From contig WTPW01000086.1 in NCBI GenBank assembly GCA_009809945.1, positions 353,476 through 417,475 on the forward strand: a stretch of 64,000 nucleotides of DNA, given 5' to 3'. This stretch comes from Gigaspora margarita. Its lineage: Eukaryota > Glomeromycota > Glomeromycetes > Diversisporales > Gigasporaceae. Shown here piece by piece: positions 34,211 to 45,201 of this stretch (position 1 is its first letter; every line of letters begins with the position of its first letter). The position numbers and the translations under genes were made by a program. Below the pieces are notes generated by a model. The model did not search any database, was not told where the DNA came from, and was given only the letters and a program-made list of their open reading frames with translations.

Positions 34211-35880
34211 CATGTCAGTCGAAGAAAATATTTATAATAATCTGTCTACAAAACTGATAATAAAAATTCTTCTAAACTAATATTCAACATTGAATAATGA
34301 TTATTCACAAAACTTTCTGATTAAGATTATCAAAGAATTATGTAATCTACATAATCAAGAAATTAATAAAGGAAACTTTGAAAGTTCAATTCTTAATTCA
34401 ATTGATCGGTCTATGACAAATAACAAAATCCAGAAGAAATAATCAAATTATGTTTGAATAATCAATTAAATCTAATTATTATAACAAATCCTATAATTCA
34501 AAATATTCTTGGATATTGTTACGCTATCAAGCATTCATTCATTTTCAAAAAAGCAGCAGAATTAGGATATTCTCTTGGAATACTGTATATAATATTGACT
34601 TTTGTTACGAGAATGGAATTGGTATTAATAAAGATGAAAACAAAGCATTCTTTTATTATCAAAAATCTGCAGATATGGAAGATTCATATGAAATTATTCG
34701 GCTTGGATATTGTTACCGAAACGAAATTGGTGCAGAAAAAGATGAACATAAAGCATTTTTTTATTATAAAAAATCTGCAGATATGGGAAATGCTAGTGGA
34801 ATAAGCAGTCTAGGAAATTGTTATGAACAAGGGATTGGAGTTGAAAAAGATGAAAACAAAGCATTTTTTTATTATCAAAAATCAGCAGATATGGGGAATG
34901 CTAGCGGAATATACAATCTTGGAGATTGTTATGAAAGAAAAATTGGAGTTGAAAAGGATGAACGTAAGGCATTTTATTATTATCAACAATCTGCAGACTT
35001 GGGAAATTCTAGTGGAATAAATGGTCTTGGATATTGTTATGAAAAAGGAATTGGAGTAGAAAAGGATGTGCATAAAGCATTTTTATTTTATCAACAATCT
35101 GCGGACATGGATAATGCTAGTGGGCTGTATAATCTTGGAGATTGTTATGAAAAAGGAATTGGAGTTGAGAAAGATGAACAAAAGGCATATTTTTATTATC
35201 AAAAATCAGCGGATCTGGGGAATATAAGCGGAATAAACAGTATTGGATATTTTTATGAAAAAGGAATTGGAGTTGAAAAAGATGAACGTAAAGCATTCTA
35301 CTACAGTCAGACCTCTCTAAATGCATGGCGAAGGGCCGATAAAAAATCTTGCATTTAGGGAGGTAAAAATCTATAAGTAGCATATGAGTTGGAACCAAAT
35401 CGAGCCATGCATTTAGAGAGTTATGCATTTAGAGAGGTTGCATTTAGGGAGGTCTGACTGTATTATCAAAAATCTGCAGATATGGAAAACGCTAATGGAA
35501 TGTTTAATCTCGGAGATTGTTATGAGAAAGGAATTGGAGTAGATAAGGATGATCATAAAGCATTCATCTGTTATCAAAAATCTGCGGAAATGGGAAATAC
35601 TAATGGAATTATTTGTCTTTGTTATTGTTATTTTAACGGAACAGGAGTTCAAAGGGTGAGTACAAAACATTTTTTTATTGTCGAAATCTGCTGACATGGG
35701 AGATTCTAATGGAATGTGCAGTCTTGAATATTGTTACGAAAAAGGAATTGGAATTGAAAAGGATGAACATAAAGCATTCATTTATTATCAAAAGGCTGCT
35801 GCTATGGGGAATGCCAACGGAATGACAAATATTGGGAATTGTTATCGAAATTCCGCAGATATGAGGATGCAGCAAAATTA
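34211..35880 (+). pseudogene. Sel1-repeat protein pseudogene
   Basis: Dead paralogue of the gene at 50,169-51,761. The equivalent ATG is at 34,211. A lost A in the run after ACTGATAATA shifts the frame within about 20 codons. Further lesions: small indels near 34,420-34,480, a 33-nt loss after TTGTTACGC (34,526), a 157-bp transposon at 35,304-35,460 that adds a stop, an altered frame around 35,655 (AAAGGGTGAG), and a ~51-nt loss near the end between two TTATCG words. A 280-codon stretch (34,516-35,358) is still open and encodes near-identical Sel1 repeats. The 34,756-35,550 part is almost identical to the live gene while the flanks are not. Confidence 0.85.
35304..35460. mobile_element. 157-bp TA-inserting MITE inside the Sel1 pseudogene
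   Basis: Ends CAGTCAGACCTCTCTAAATG and the inverse CATTTAGGGAGGTCTGACTG, with TA at 35,302-35,303 and 35,461-35,462. The live paralogue shows the empty site, CTACTATTATC at ~51,283, with a single TA. The end sequence and TA duplication place it with Tc1/mariner-type (pogo-like) elements. It carries internal GCATTTAGAGAGG repeats near the right end. Confidence 0.9.
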
Positions 35881-37919
35881 AAAATCTTTGATATTGCTAC
35901 GAAAATGATTAGAACCGAAAAATGCACATGGTGCATCATTTTTATTGTCAAATAATTACTAATTATTTAAAAATAATAGAAGCATTGGAAAGGATATTAA
36001 ATATGACATAAATGTTAATTACAATTATAATTCCTGTTTTAAGTATGCATCGAAAAGGATAAACATAAGCATTTATATCATTATTAAAAATATACTAGAT
36101 ATTATAGATAGTAATATTGTATAATTAAATGTCTTGTAATATAGTTTTTGCCTAAATGAGATGAGCAATAAGAAATTTATATAAAACAAGTTACGTATAG
36201 GTATCAAATGTAACGTTTTTTTTTTGTCTTTATTATTTCATCTATACTTCTATCGATTTGATTCTTTATCATGATACCCTAAATGATAATTGTTGTGAAG
36301 GTGAAAATGTAACGAAAACATTATATTAAACTAGATCGCATGACTTTCACATAAAAGTAAGTCTGACTATATAATAAATAATAAAATCTCCGAGAGAGCT
36401 AAACTCACATGTTATGCATAATCACAGTTATCTAGATTTTTAAAAGGTCCTCTATTTTAGAAATATTAATTTTCCCAAACTTGAATAAAAAATTTCTTAA
36501 TAACTATCAGAGAAATTTAAAAAAAAATATCGATTCTTTACATGCTATATTAACAGCATATCCTTCAACAAAATCAATTTATATTACTGTATGCTCAATA
36601 TTTTAATTTTTTTATAGTTTTAAAATGATATCTAATAGTTTTTATTTATTATGCCATTTATCAATCTATTCAAATATAAATATAGATAATCACAAGATTT
36701 TTTTTTTTGACTATTATGATCCAAATATCTAGTACAGAGGTCATACTTTACACATTTCAGCAAACCCCCAAAAATTTGAGAAACAAAAAAACAGAGTTTG
36801 CAAATTAACTTGGCATCTAGTAGTCTAATTTGAATGATCTTTTTTAAAAAAAAATGAAGCTCTCAGAGATGTGCATTTAACAAAAAAGGTTATTCAATTC
36901 TGATCATGGGATCAAAAGTTATTTAAAAAAATATAGTTTTGTCATTTTAGCAAATTAGATCAAAATTGGCCAAAACCAATTAGGATCTATATAAGAAATG
37001 TCCAGGGTCCTATTACAATTGTTTAAGTATTTATATTCAAAAATTCAATTATATTAATAAGCTTGGTTTTGTTAACTTGATAATTACTAATTATATCAAA
37101 GAACATTTATTTATTAAAGATACATTTCTGCATAATGCTAACTGCATCTATATAATAATGATAAATAAATAAATTCACAAACAAGAGGTAAAATAAAAGT
37201 TAGCATTTGGACAAATATGAACATGACTATGGACTAACCCATTCATGTTTTGTATATATGATCATTTGAATATTTCAGAATTTATTACAATTTGCATTAT
37301 AATGAAATCAGATTAAAATGAAATGTGGATTTCTGTTTCTAAAACCTACTTATACTCATTTAATATAAATTCTAATCTTTAAAAAATGCACCTCTTTAAA
37401 ATTTTATTTTTTTGATAGCTTATTAATTTTTTTTTTATACTATATATATTTCAGTTTTCATTTTAATATATTACATTTAATACCAACTCTGGAGTATAAT
37501 GCTAATTAGCATTATACTCTTCCATTTAATAGTGGTGTAAATGATATTAACTTATATACAATATTATATAAAAGTGTAAGATTAAAGATGCAAGTAAACC
37601 AAAATTAGAGTAATAAAATAGTTTTGCTAATATTAGTGAAACTAATGTTGAATTGGTAAATTGGTAAAACTAAATTTACTTGTATCTCTAACAAAACACA
37701 TTATGTGAAAATGTATATACTGTATATTTAGTATTAAATATTTATTTCTAATAAATAAAATGTTTTGAAATCAAATCTGTTATTATTTTAAGTCTTTGAA
37801 AATACAAATGGCCTTTGGCTAGCTTTAAATTATAATTAAGATTTTTATAAAAGAATTTGAAACAAAGTCATATATAAGAATCAGCAGTAAATTATGATTA
37901 AGATTTGAGAATTTCTATT

Positions 37920-38228
37920 TGTACACGGGGTGTTTGAACACTGTACTACACAAATCATATAGAAAAATGCAGTATGCAGATTATTTTTTGTACAACAAAC
38001 ATAAAGAAAAAAAACAAAAATTAATTGTATCTTAAAATTTTGCTTAAGAAACAATCTATGGGCTCTAAGAAAAAAAAATTCCTTGTAAAATTTTGGTATA
38101 AACTATGCCCCCTGCCCCATTCCAGTTCTTACCCTAACCCTAATATTAATTAAATTATTTTTTATTTTAATAAAAAATCTTTTAATTTATAAAAATTATT
38201 ATGCCCATGTTCAAACACCCTGTGTACA
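37920..38228. mobile_element. ~309-bp MITE, TGTACACGGGGTGTTTGAAC ends
   Basis: The left TGTACACGGGGTGTTTGAAC and right TTCAAACACCCTGTGTACA are inverted. The core module is at 38,030-38,145 with CCCTAACCCTAATATTAATT. A nearly identical copy is at 60,499-60,804. An end relic (CCCGTGTACAAACACCC) is at ~32,268. Confidence 0.8.
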
Positions 38229-40084
38229 ATAGTTATTTTTTTAAGATTTTTACAAGAATTTAAAACAAAGTTATAAGAATTAACTATAAAAAAAGCTTCT
38301 TATAATCTTGTTTTCAATATTAATGAAGTTTATAGTCACATTTTTAATTAGTTTATCTTAAATTCTTAATCCAAATATTATAATCTTTAAATATAACTAA
38401 TGTCTTTTAACCTCCATCTTTATCTTTCATATTACTAAAGCATATTTAATATTTTAATTATTCAAATACTGTATTATATTTAAGCTAATTTTATAACATT
38501 TTGTTCTTGGTATGCCATGCCATTGCACAGCTATATAGTTATTATATCACTTTTCTGTTTTTTTTTTACTAACAACTATTTCTCTGATGCAATTATATTT
38601 TGAACAATAATCCTCTGCCACTTTAATTTCTTTGATACTTTATTTCCTAGAAAAATAATTGTAAATAACTGTCAAGAAAAAAGTTGGAAAATTTTATAGA
38701 ATCCAGCTATATAGTATATAATAAAAGGTAAAATTTTGCTTAAATTTACTATTTACTCTTCTTTAATTGGCATTGGTCAATAGTAGAAATGTTGTTGATA
38801 TATTCTTTGTTATTTTTTAAAGAATCAACTAAATTCACTTAATTTTATTATGTTTTTGAATAAAATAAGTTTATTTTTCAAAATAGATGTGATAAATGTT
38901 TAACAATGAGTATTAGTGCATAAAAATCACAATAGGGTAATTTTAGTTTATTATTTTTGCATTCTTATTTGTGTTTTACTTGGTATGTTTATTGATTTTT
39001 GTTATTAAATATTATTTTATATTAAATTATTGATTTATTTTTTCAAATTTAATAACTTAAAATGAGTAATTTAAAAAAAGGATATTATAGTTTGTTTGTT
39101 TTTTTATTTACTTTTAAACCCAATTTTTTTCATTAGCTTTTAGTATATTTTATTTTCCAGAACTAGTTTCTTACATTGTAAAAGGAAACAAAAAAGCAAA
39201 TTACATATGTTTCTTTTTTGAAACCATGAAACCCTTATTAATGTTTTATAGTAAAAAAAGTTGATTAGTATAGAGTTAACAACTTTATTAAGCAACCAAA
39301 AAATTGTATATAGAAGACAAATTGTTGGAAGATGAGTATTTTGAAAAAGTTATGTTTTTTTTTTTACAAAATTAGAGTAACTTCTAGATGTTTGCTTTTT
39401 GCTTAGAGATTTATTGGTTTATGCTCTTGGTTCTTGCCATTATTTTAGATTCAAGTACTATATATTTTTGTTAATAAAGGTCTACTAACTTTATGATTCT
39501 GATAATTCCCAAATTGATAAAACCCAGTAGCACAAAAACAAGGAGAAAGCCTTTTGGGTAGGACTTATCAGTGAAGCAAAAATATTAGAAGAAGATAATT
39601 TGGTATTAGTTAAGCTAAGTTTTATCATATAATATTTCCCTTTATCTAATAATAAAATACATTTTTGTTATATATTGTATATATATATAAAAGTATTCAT
39701 TTTCAAAAATAATTAATAAAATTTAGTATCAATTTCTTTAAAATTTTAATAATTCTTCAACATTAGTATTTTATTTATTTGTGTTTTATTTAAAATTAAA
39801 TTACTTTTAAAATTCTGACTTATCTAAAAAACAAATTCACTTTGTCTAATTCTAGTTTTTAACAAGTTGTAACTATGAAGTTTACAGGAAGTTAAGATAT
39901 AAAAAATACTGTTAAATATAGTAAATATGAAATCTGTAAACAAACTCATTAGATTTAATAGAAGTTTGTGATAATTGCAAAATATATGTTAATGCAAGTT
40001 AGTTGTAATATTTTAATATTATAATTATTATAATTTATTAATAAATATTTATAGCATATGTATTTTTTTCATTATTGTATCTGA

Positions 40085-40625
40085 TAGGCACTTAAACATA
40101 TATGAATTCATAAAAACTGCTACAAAAAACCTAAATCCAGATATCTTTAACAGAAATACCAATGGGTTCAAGATTGCTAATGTTTTTATCAAATAGTTAA
40201 GAGGCAAAAAGGTGCCAAACAAACTATCCTATAACCATAAGCTGTGCTGGATCATTTTAGGTTAAAAAGGACTAAGGGTGATCCCCAATATCATGCCATA
40301 GATATGGTTGGTAGTAAAAAGGCCTACAGATTTATGGGCCTAGCCCAATTTCAACCTTTCCAACTATTGTCTTTGAGATAGCTATAGTACTAAATCAAAA
40401 AGAACATTTTCACCAATTTGGTGAATACAGAGAACTTCTCAAGATAGAAGAGATCTGAGTAGTTCATTTCATATACAAGAACTATATGATCTAAGACCTA
40501 TACTGACCAAAAGATAATAATCTACTAAAAGAGGGTCTTTGTATTGTGTACATGTAGCATGACACTGACGATACTTGGTTGATAGTCATATACTAGCATG
40601 AGAATAGAAAAAAATAGTAAGAGGT
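40085..40625 (+). pseudogene. Possible decayed coding sequence, family unknown
   Basis: The composition is less A/T-rich than its surroundings. Frames give fragments such as NLNPDIFNRNTNGFKIANVF and DPQYHAIDMVGSKKAYRFMG, separated by stops and frame changes. It looks like an old protein gene, perhaps from a transposon, but I cannot assign it. Confidence 0.25.
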
Positions 40626-41496
40626 AATGAAAATTTGTATAATTTAAGATATATAGTATTTTTTGCTTTTTTTTTTAATAATCACTATTATTTTTTAATA
40701 ATCACTAATAGACCTTTTTTAATAATCACTAATATTTTTTCAATAATCATTAATATTTTATCAATTTTTCAATAGGCCCTATTGATCTTCAATAAATTCA
40801 GATTTGGAAACTTGGCCAGTTGATAAACCAGTTTGGACTTGGATTATACATAGCATTTTTTTGAATTACTATGATGTGTCTGCTCTATCAACAATCCAAC
40901 AATATGAAAAATCTAATTTGTTGCTTAGTAAAATTAATACTAATGCTGAAATTAAAGTAATAATGGTATGAGGTTTATTTAGAAATTAGCAAGAGCCCCA
41001 AATTAAATAAGCATAAAACAATAAAAACAAATAACATGACAAGAATTAAAAGGTAAACTACATTTTGGCATGTCATTACAGACATGCATTAACAAAAATA
41101 TTTATTAGTAAAGTATAATTAATAAACAAAATTAAATAATAATATCAATTTGAACAGTAAATAATGACTTTATAGCTAAAATGCTATTATAATAATTAGT
41201 AATTTTAGTAAGTTGTGTTAATATTGTTTTTCAAAGGTAATATCATATGTGAATACTAATTATATAGATCGAAGCTTAATTATAAATTGGGCCATTTACC
41301 CTTCTTCATTTTTGCAATATTAGCTTTTTCTTCATGCATCTCTTGTAGGATGAAATAATAAATGTGCCATTATGAAACAAAAAATATAAATATTTATATA
41401 TCTATCCATATGCTGTATATTACTTATAAAATTAACAGACAAAATAAAAGTGAAATTGGTCAAATTAATACTATTTAGTATAATATAGAATTATTA

Positions 41497-42226
41497 CAGT
41501 CATACCTCTCTATAATCACAAGTTGGTCGCACCTATTTTGGTGATTGTATAGAGGTGTGACTATAAATAAAATACTTTGTCATAGTCACATGACCAAAGG
41601 TCAATTATTAATATATTTGCGCATATTTGAAATATTAAAAAATTTAAAATATTTGATGGTGAATAACTTTGTTCCAATGGCCCAATTTGGATAAAATGAC
41701 CGCTAAAGTGTTTTCTAAAGAGTTAAAATTGTCAAAACTAGTTACAAAATGCTAAGATCATTAAGGATTTTTTGCTAGATATTTAAATTTAATCAATTCT
41801 TAAGCATGTGAAGTGACACAAATCCTTAACGATCACAGGAGCCTGATTGGATTTTAACGATGGGCTCATTAGAATCGTCTAATCGAGACGAACATTTTGG
41901 TGGTTGTTTCATTTAAATCAGGCCGCTGCATCAAAAGTTATTTGCTGCCAAACCTTTAAGAATTATTAATAAAATATTTTAAATAAACATAAATATGAAT
42001 ATTGGCCAATCTGATTTTTTTAATCCATATTTGGTTAAAATTAGTGACTATAAAGAGGGTTTTTATTAATAAAATTGATAAAAAAATCAAAATTTTTTTG
42101 TGATAGTGATTATAGGTGATTTGTGACTATAAGGAGTTTTTTACTATAATTAAGTCCGTTGCACAATATCAGGTGCTTATATTGAGGTGTGACTATATGG
42201 GGTGTGACTATAGAGAGGTCTGACTG
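41497..42226. mobile_element. 730-bp TA-inserting element (mariner/pogo-like ends)
   Basis: CAGTCATACCTCTCTATAAT at the left and the inverse ATAGAGAGGTCTGACTG at the right, bordered by TA on both sides (41,495-41,496 and 42,227-42,228). The subterminal regions repeat GTGACTATA-type words. No transposase frame. The first 11 bases resemble the 35,304 element. Confidence 0.75.
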
Positions 42227-42384
42227 TATAAAATGTAAATATCAGGTATATTCATCCACATAAACAATTTACATAGAAAATAGTCACGTAAAATATGATA
42301 ATATTTTTGGGTGAATTCAGATATATAAAACCGTGTCGGTTATTACATCAACAGTAATAAATTTGGTTTACTGTAATTGGATTC

Positions 42385-43165
42385 TAGAGTGGTTGCCAAA
42401 GTGAGGAATGAATGCGCCAAGGATAATCCTGTTTTTTATTTTTAAGTTTATAATTTAAGGGACAACATCCCCTGAGAACTTATTTACGTATTTACTTGAA
42501 GAACAGTTAAATAAACAAATAATGACGTCGTTTGTTTACCAGAATTAAAACAAACTTGCCGAAAAAATACCCCCACCCGAACCCTAACTTAGGCCGAATG
42601 CTAGTCATGTGATGTTGTGATGATCACTGGATTTAATTTATTGGATATTTAGCAAAACACATGTTTGAAAGTGAGTAATCGGCCAAGTTGGCTAGAACGG
42701 CAATGACATCTTGCAAAAACAGCAATCTAAAAAAAAAAGATGGAAAAACGTGCTTTTTATGCCTGGAGTGGGTTGGGTGGATGGGTCGAACAAGATCAGG
42801 ATAGTCCTGAAGACTCTGTTTCAATACCTTTTGAGTTTATTTATTATTTTATTTTTTTTGTTTGTTTGTTTTTCCCATTGCGAAGCCGTCTTTGTCAGGC
42901 CAATTGTGCCCGATACATCAATGGCTGTGCTTGTATTTGAATTACCCACTTTGTTGAATTTCACATGTCTTGGACGAATGTGGTGTCGTGTGGTTGCTTC
43001 TCTTTTCGATCACGTGATTACCATCATTTCGTAATAATAATAAAAGTCTAACGTTATTGACATACTCAAGATGTGGCTGATAATACGTACCAAAGCGATA
43101 AATATGAATGCGCCAAGCAGAAAACCTGTTTTTTATTTTTTTCATAATTTAACGGACTACAGCAC
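42385..43165. repeat. ~90-bp direct repeats flanking a GC-richer segment
   Basis: GAATGCGCCAAGGATAATCC with CTGTTTTTTATTTTT (about 42,408-42,445) recurs as GAATGCGCCAAGCAGAAAAC with CTGTTTTTTATTTTT (about 43,108-43,145). Between them, 42,711-43,034 is open on the plus strand with a hydrophobic run (LLSLFIILFFLFVCF); the other plus frame starts MEKRAFYAWSGLGGWVEQDQ. Which frame, if any, is coding is not clear. Confidence 0.35.
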
Positions 43166-43659
43166 TCAAGAAATTCATCTACACGATATATTCTACTGAT
43201 ACCGTACTAATACTAATAAAAGCTTGTTAACGATTAAGATACTGTTATCAGTTTTACGGTTTACAAATATCGCTTAAAGATGGATCTGTATATGCTATAT
43301 GCTATCAAAAGTGATAAGCGCCGCACAAAAAATTACACGTAAGTAGGCACAGAAGTGGCACGGATAATTCAATCTAACCAATCAGATCACATAAAGATGA
43401 CAGAAATTACAATTTTAATAGTACTAGTTTAACAAAATTTATAAAAAGTATTTGAAAATTTTAATAAATATGATCAAACTGCTATAACAAAAATTATTAC
43501 TTATATCATTATACTGTATAACTTGTATCGAATTTATTATTATACTAATTTTTATAATATAGTTTAGATAATTTATTTTACCTAATATTCTAGTTCCAGA
43601 ATATTTGTTATTAACTTTAGTAAAAGTCAAGTTTTAAATTTTTTTGTTTGAAAATCTAA

Positions 43660-44470
43660 AAATTAGCTGATATTGAAGATCTCTATTTCCTTGATGAACG
43701 GAGTAAATTTTTAATTAGTCGGAAATTGAATAACAAATTGATCTTGATTATCACTTATGCAAAAAAAAAACCTGGAGTTGTGGCCACCAATTTTTTTTCA
43801 TTGGCTAACTTTATCATTGATTGCTCAAGCTCAATTACTCTTTCATTTCATTGTTATGATTTTTTTCATAACAGGACATTCAACAAAACCATCGTTGCTA
43901 CCAAAAAATCATTATGCTACTTTTCATGCAAAAACGCTTATAACAAATAAAAGACGTTCAGAATTTAATATTCAAATAATAAATGCATGCTACCTACTAG
44001 CTTTTAGTTATATTACAATGTATATAACTATTTTTCAATTTTTTCTTTACCCAATACAAAAAAAATATTTTTTTTATATGTCATATTTAATTTATTTAAA
44101 AAAAAAAATTATTCATGCTTATTTTGTTTAAAAAAATATATTATTCATATTTAATATTATTTAAAAAAATATTATTAATATGGTAGTTTTCGTAATGATT
44201 GTATAGCCAATTATGGTTGCAGTTGCGATGATAAGTTAAGAGGAGATGACCGGAGGTAAAGTTTCGTTAGTCAAATTTTCAGACGCCAAATTCTTGGGAG
44301 CTAAGGTTTTAGATAATTGTGTAATCGCCTTTTTTTTTCTTGAAGCTATGATAGTAATTGATTGAAGGAAGAAAAGAGATAGCTCAAGCTTTGATCGCAA
44401 TCTTTGTTTCAATTGATCGTAGCATTTGAGCGTTACTTCTATCGCTAGTCAATTCTTTGAGAACACCCTA
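43660..44470. mobile_element. GTGTTCTCAAGCACCT-family element in A1
   Basis: The right end is TTCTTTGAGAACACCCTAAA (about 44,450-44,469); the left end has decayed at GATGAACGGAGTAAATTTTT. The interior matches the 12.8 kb and 54.2 kb copies (GCGATGATAAGTTAA, TAATTGATTGAAGGA). Frames at 43,726-44,131 are products of its A/T-rich interior. Confidence 0.55.
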
Positions 44471-44574
44471 AACCTATAATAGCTACTAAAAATTCACTTA
44501 ACTATTATGAATAAAACTAACCCTAAACCCTGGTCTTGCTCTAAGTTCCCAAAATTTGTAAAATTTAATAATAA

Positions 44575-44815
44575 AATATGGGTTTTAAAAAATGGTCACC
44601 CCTTTTATGCTTCTCGAAATTTTACTAAGGTAACCCCTGTTGCACTTTTAATGAAAAATGCTCCTCTTGCGATGTTACCTTAGACGCTAATTTTAAATTA
44701 ATCCTAAACCTAATACTAACCTAACTCCAACTCTAACCTTCTAACCTCCTAACCCTAACCCTAACTCTAACCCTAATTCCAATTATTATTATTTATAGGG
44801 GTGCACCAAATTATA
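44575..44815. repeat. Repeat with interstitial telomere-like CCCTAA, empty site for the 806-bp hAT
   Basis: GGTCACCCCTTTTATGCTTC ... GAAAAATGCTCCTCTTGCGA ... then CTAACCCTAACCCTAACTCT and ATAGGGGTGCACC. In A2 the inverse-orientation counterpart is split by an 806-bp element at AATTGAAATT. Confidence 0.65.
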
Positions 44816-45034
44816 AATTTCTTAAAATATTTCAAGATCTCAGATCTAGGATTAAGTTATCGCATTATAATATTAAAAACAATAATTATTTATTTCGATT
44901 TTAACTTATTAAATTCTGGAATTTCAAGGATATGTATAAAAAAATGTATAGATCAAAAAAATTTACTAGAAGGGTAGGTTTTGTATAAAGTGATGACTAT
45001 ATTTAACATTTTTATTTGACTATTGGGTTTGCTT

Positions 45035-45175
45035 CAGGGATGGTAAATGACCTTCAAATGACCTTCAAATGACCTCAAATGACCTCAAATGACCCCAATT
45101 TTATTATGAATTTTAGTCCGAAATGATCTAGGTCATTTGAAAAAAGGCAAATGACCTCCAATTTTACCATCCCTG
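45035..45175. mobile_element. 141-bp hAT-like MITE with 8-bp target duplication
   Basis: CAGGGATGGTAAATGACC at the left; TACCATCCCTG at the right. It has tandem TTCAAATGACC words and is bordered by GTTTGCTT twice (45,027-45,034 and 45,176-45,183). A2 has the empty site (ATTGAGTTTGCTTTGATAAA, ~54,911). It lies ~20 bp downstream of the O-methyltransferase stop. Confidence 0.9.
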
Positions 45176-45201
45176 GTTTGCTTTGATAAATTTCTTAGAC
45201 T

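Larger units (their letters stand above)
32455..36697. repeat. Block B1: duplicated segment carrying the dead Sel1 gene
   Basis: Collinear with 48,738-52,550 (B2), from GACAAGACTAGCTAAGAAAA at the left to TCAATCTATTCAAATATAAA at the right. It differs from B2 by many substitutions and indels, by the insertions at 33,191-33,566 and 35,304-35,460, and by loss of the core module near 32,985. Confidence 0.85.
36698..43427. other. 6.7-kb block separating B1 from A1, largely CpG-free
   Basis: In the sister arrangement B2 runs directly into A2 at ~52,553; here 6.7 kb lies between. I count two CG dinucleotides from 36,533 to 41,269. Apart from the elements listed separately, it holds A/T-rich DNA with no gene. 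Confidence 0.6.

Noticed and set aside
43726..44131. Overlapping 74- and 124-codon plus frames
   Set aside because: They lie in the interior of a transposon family whose other copies do not keep the frame open.
44740..44785. True chromosome end
   Set aside because: The CCCTAA run is short, imperfect and embedded in a transposon that is repeated in A2.
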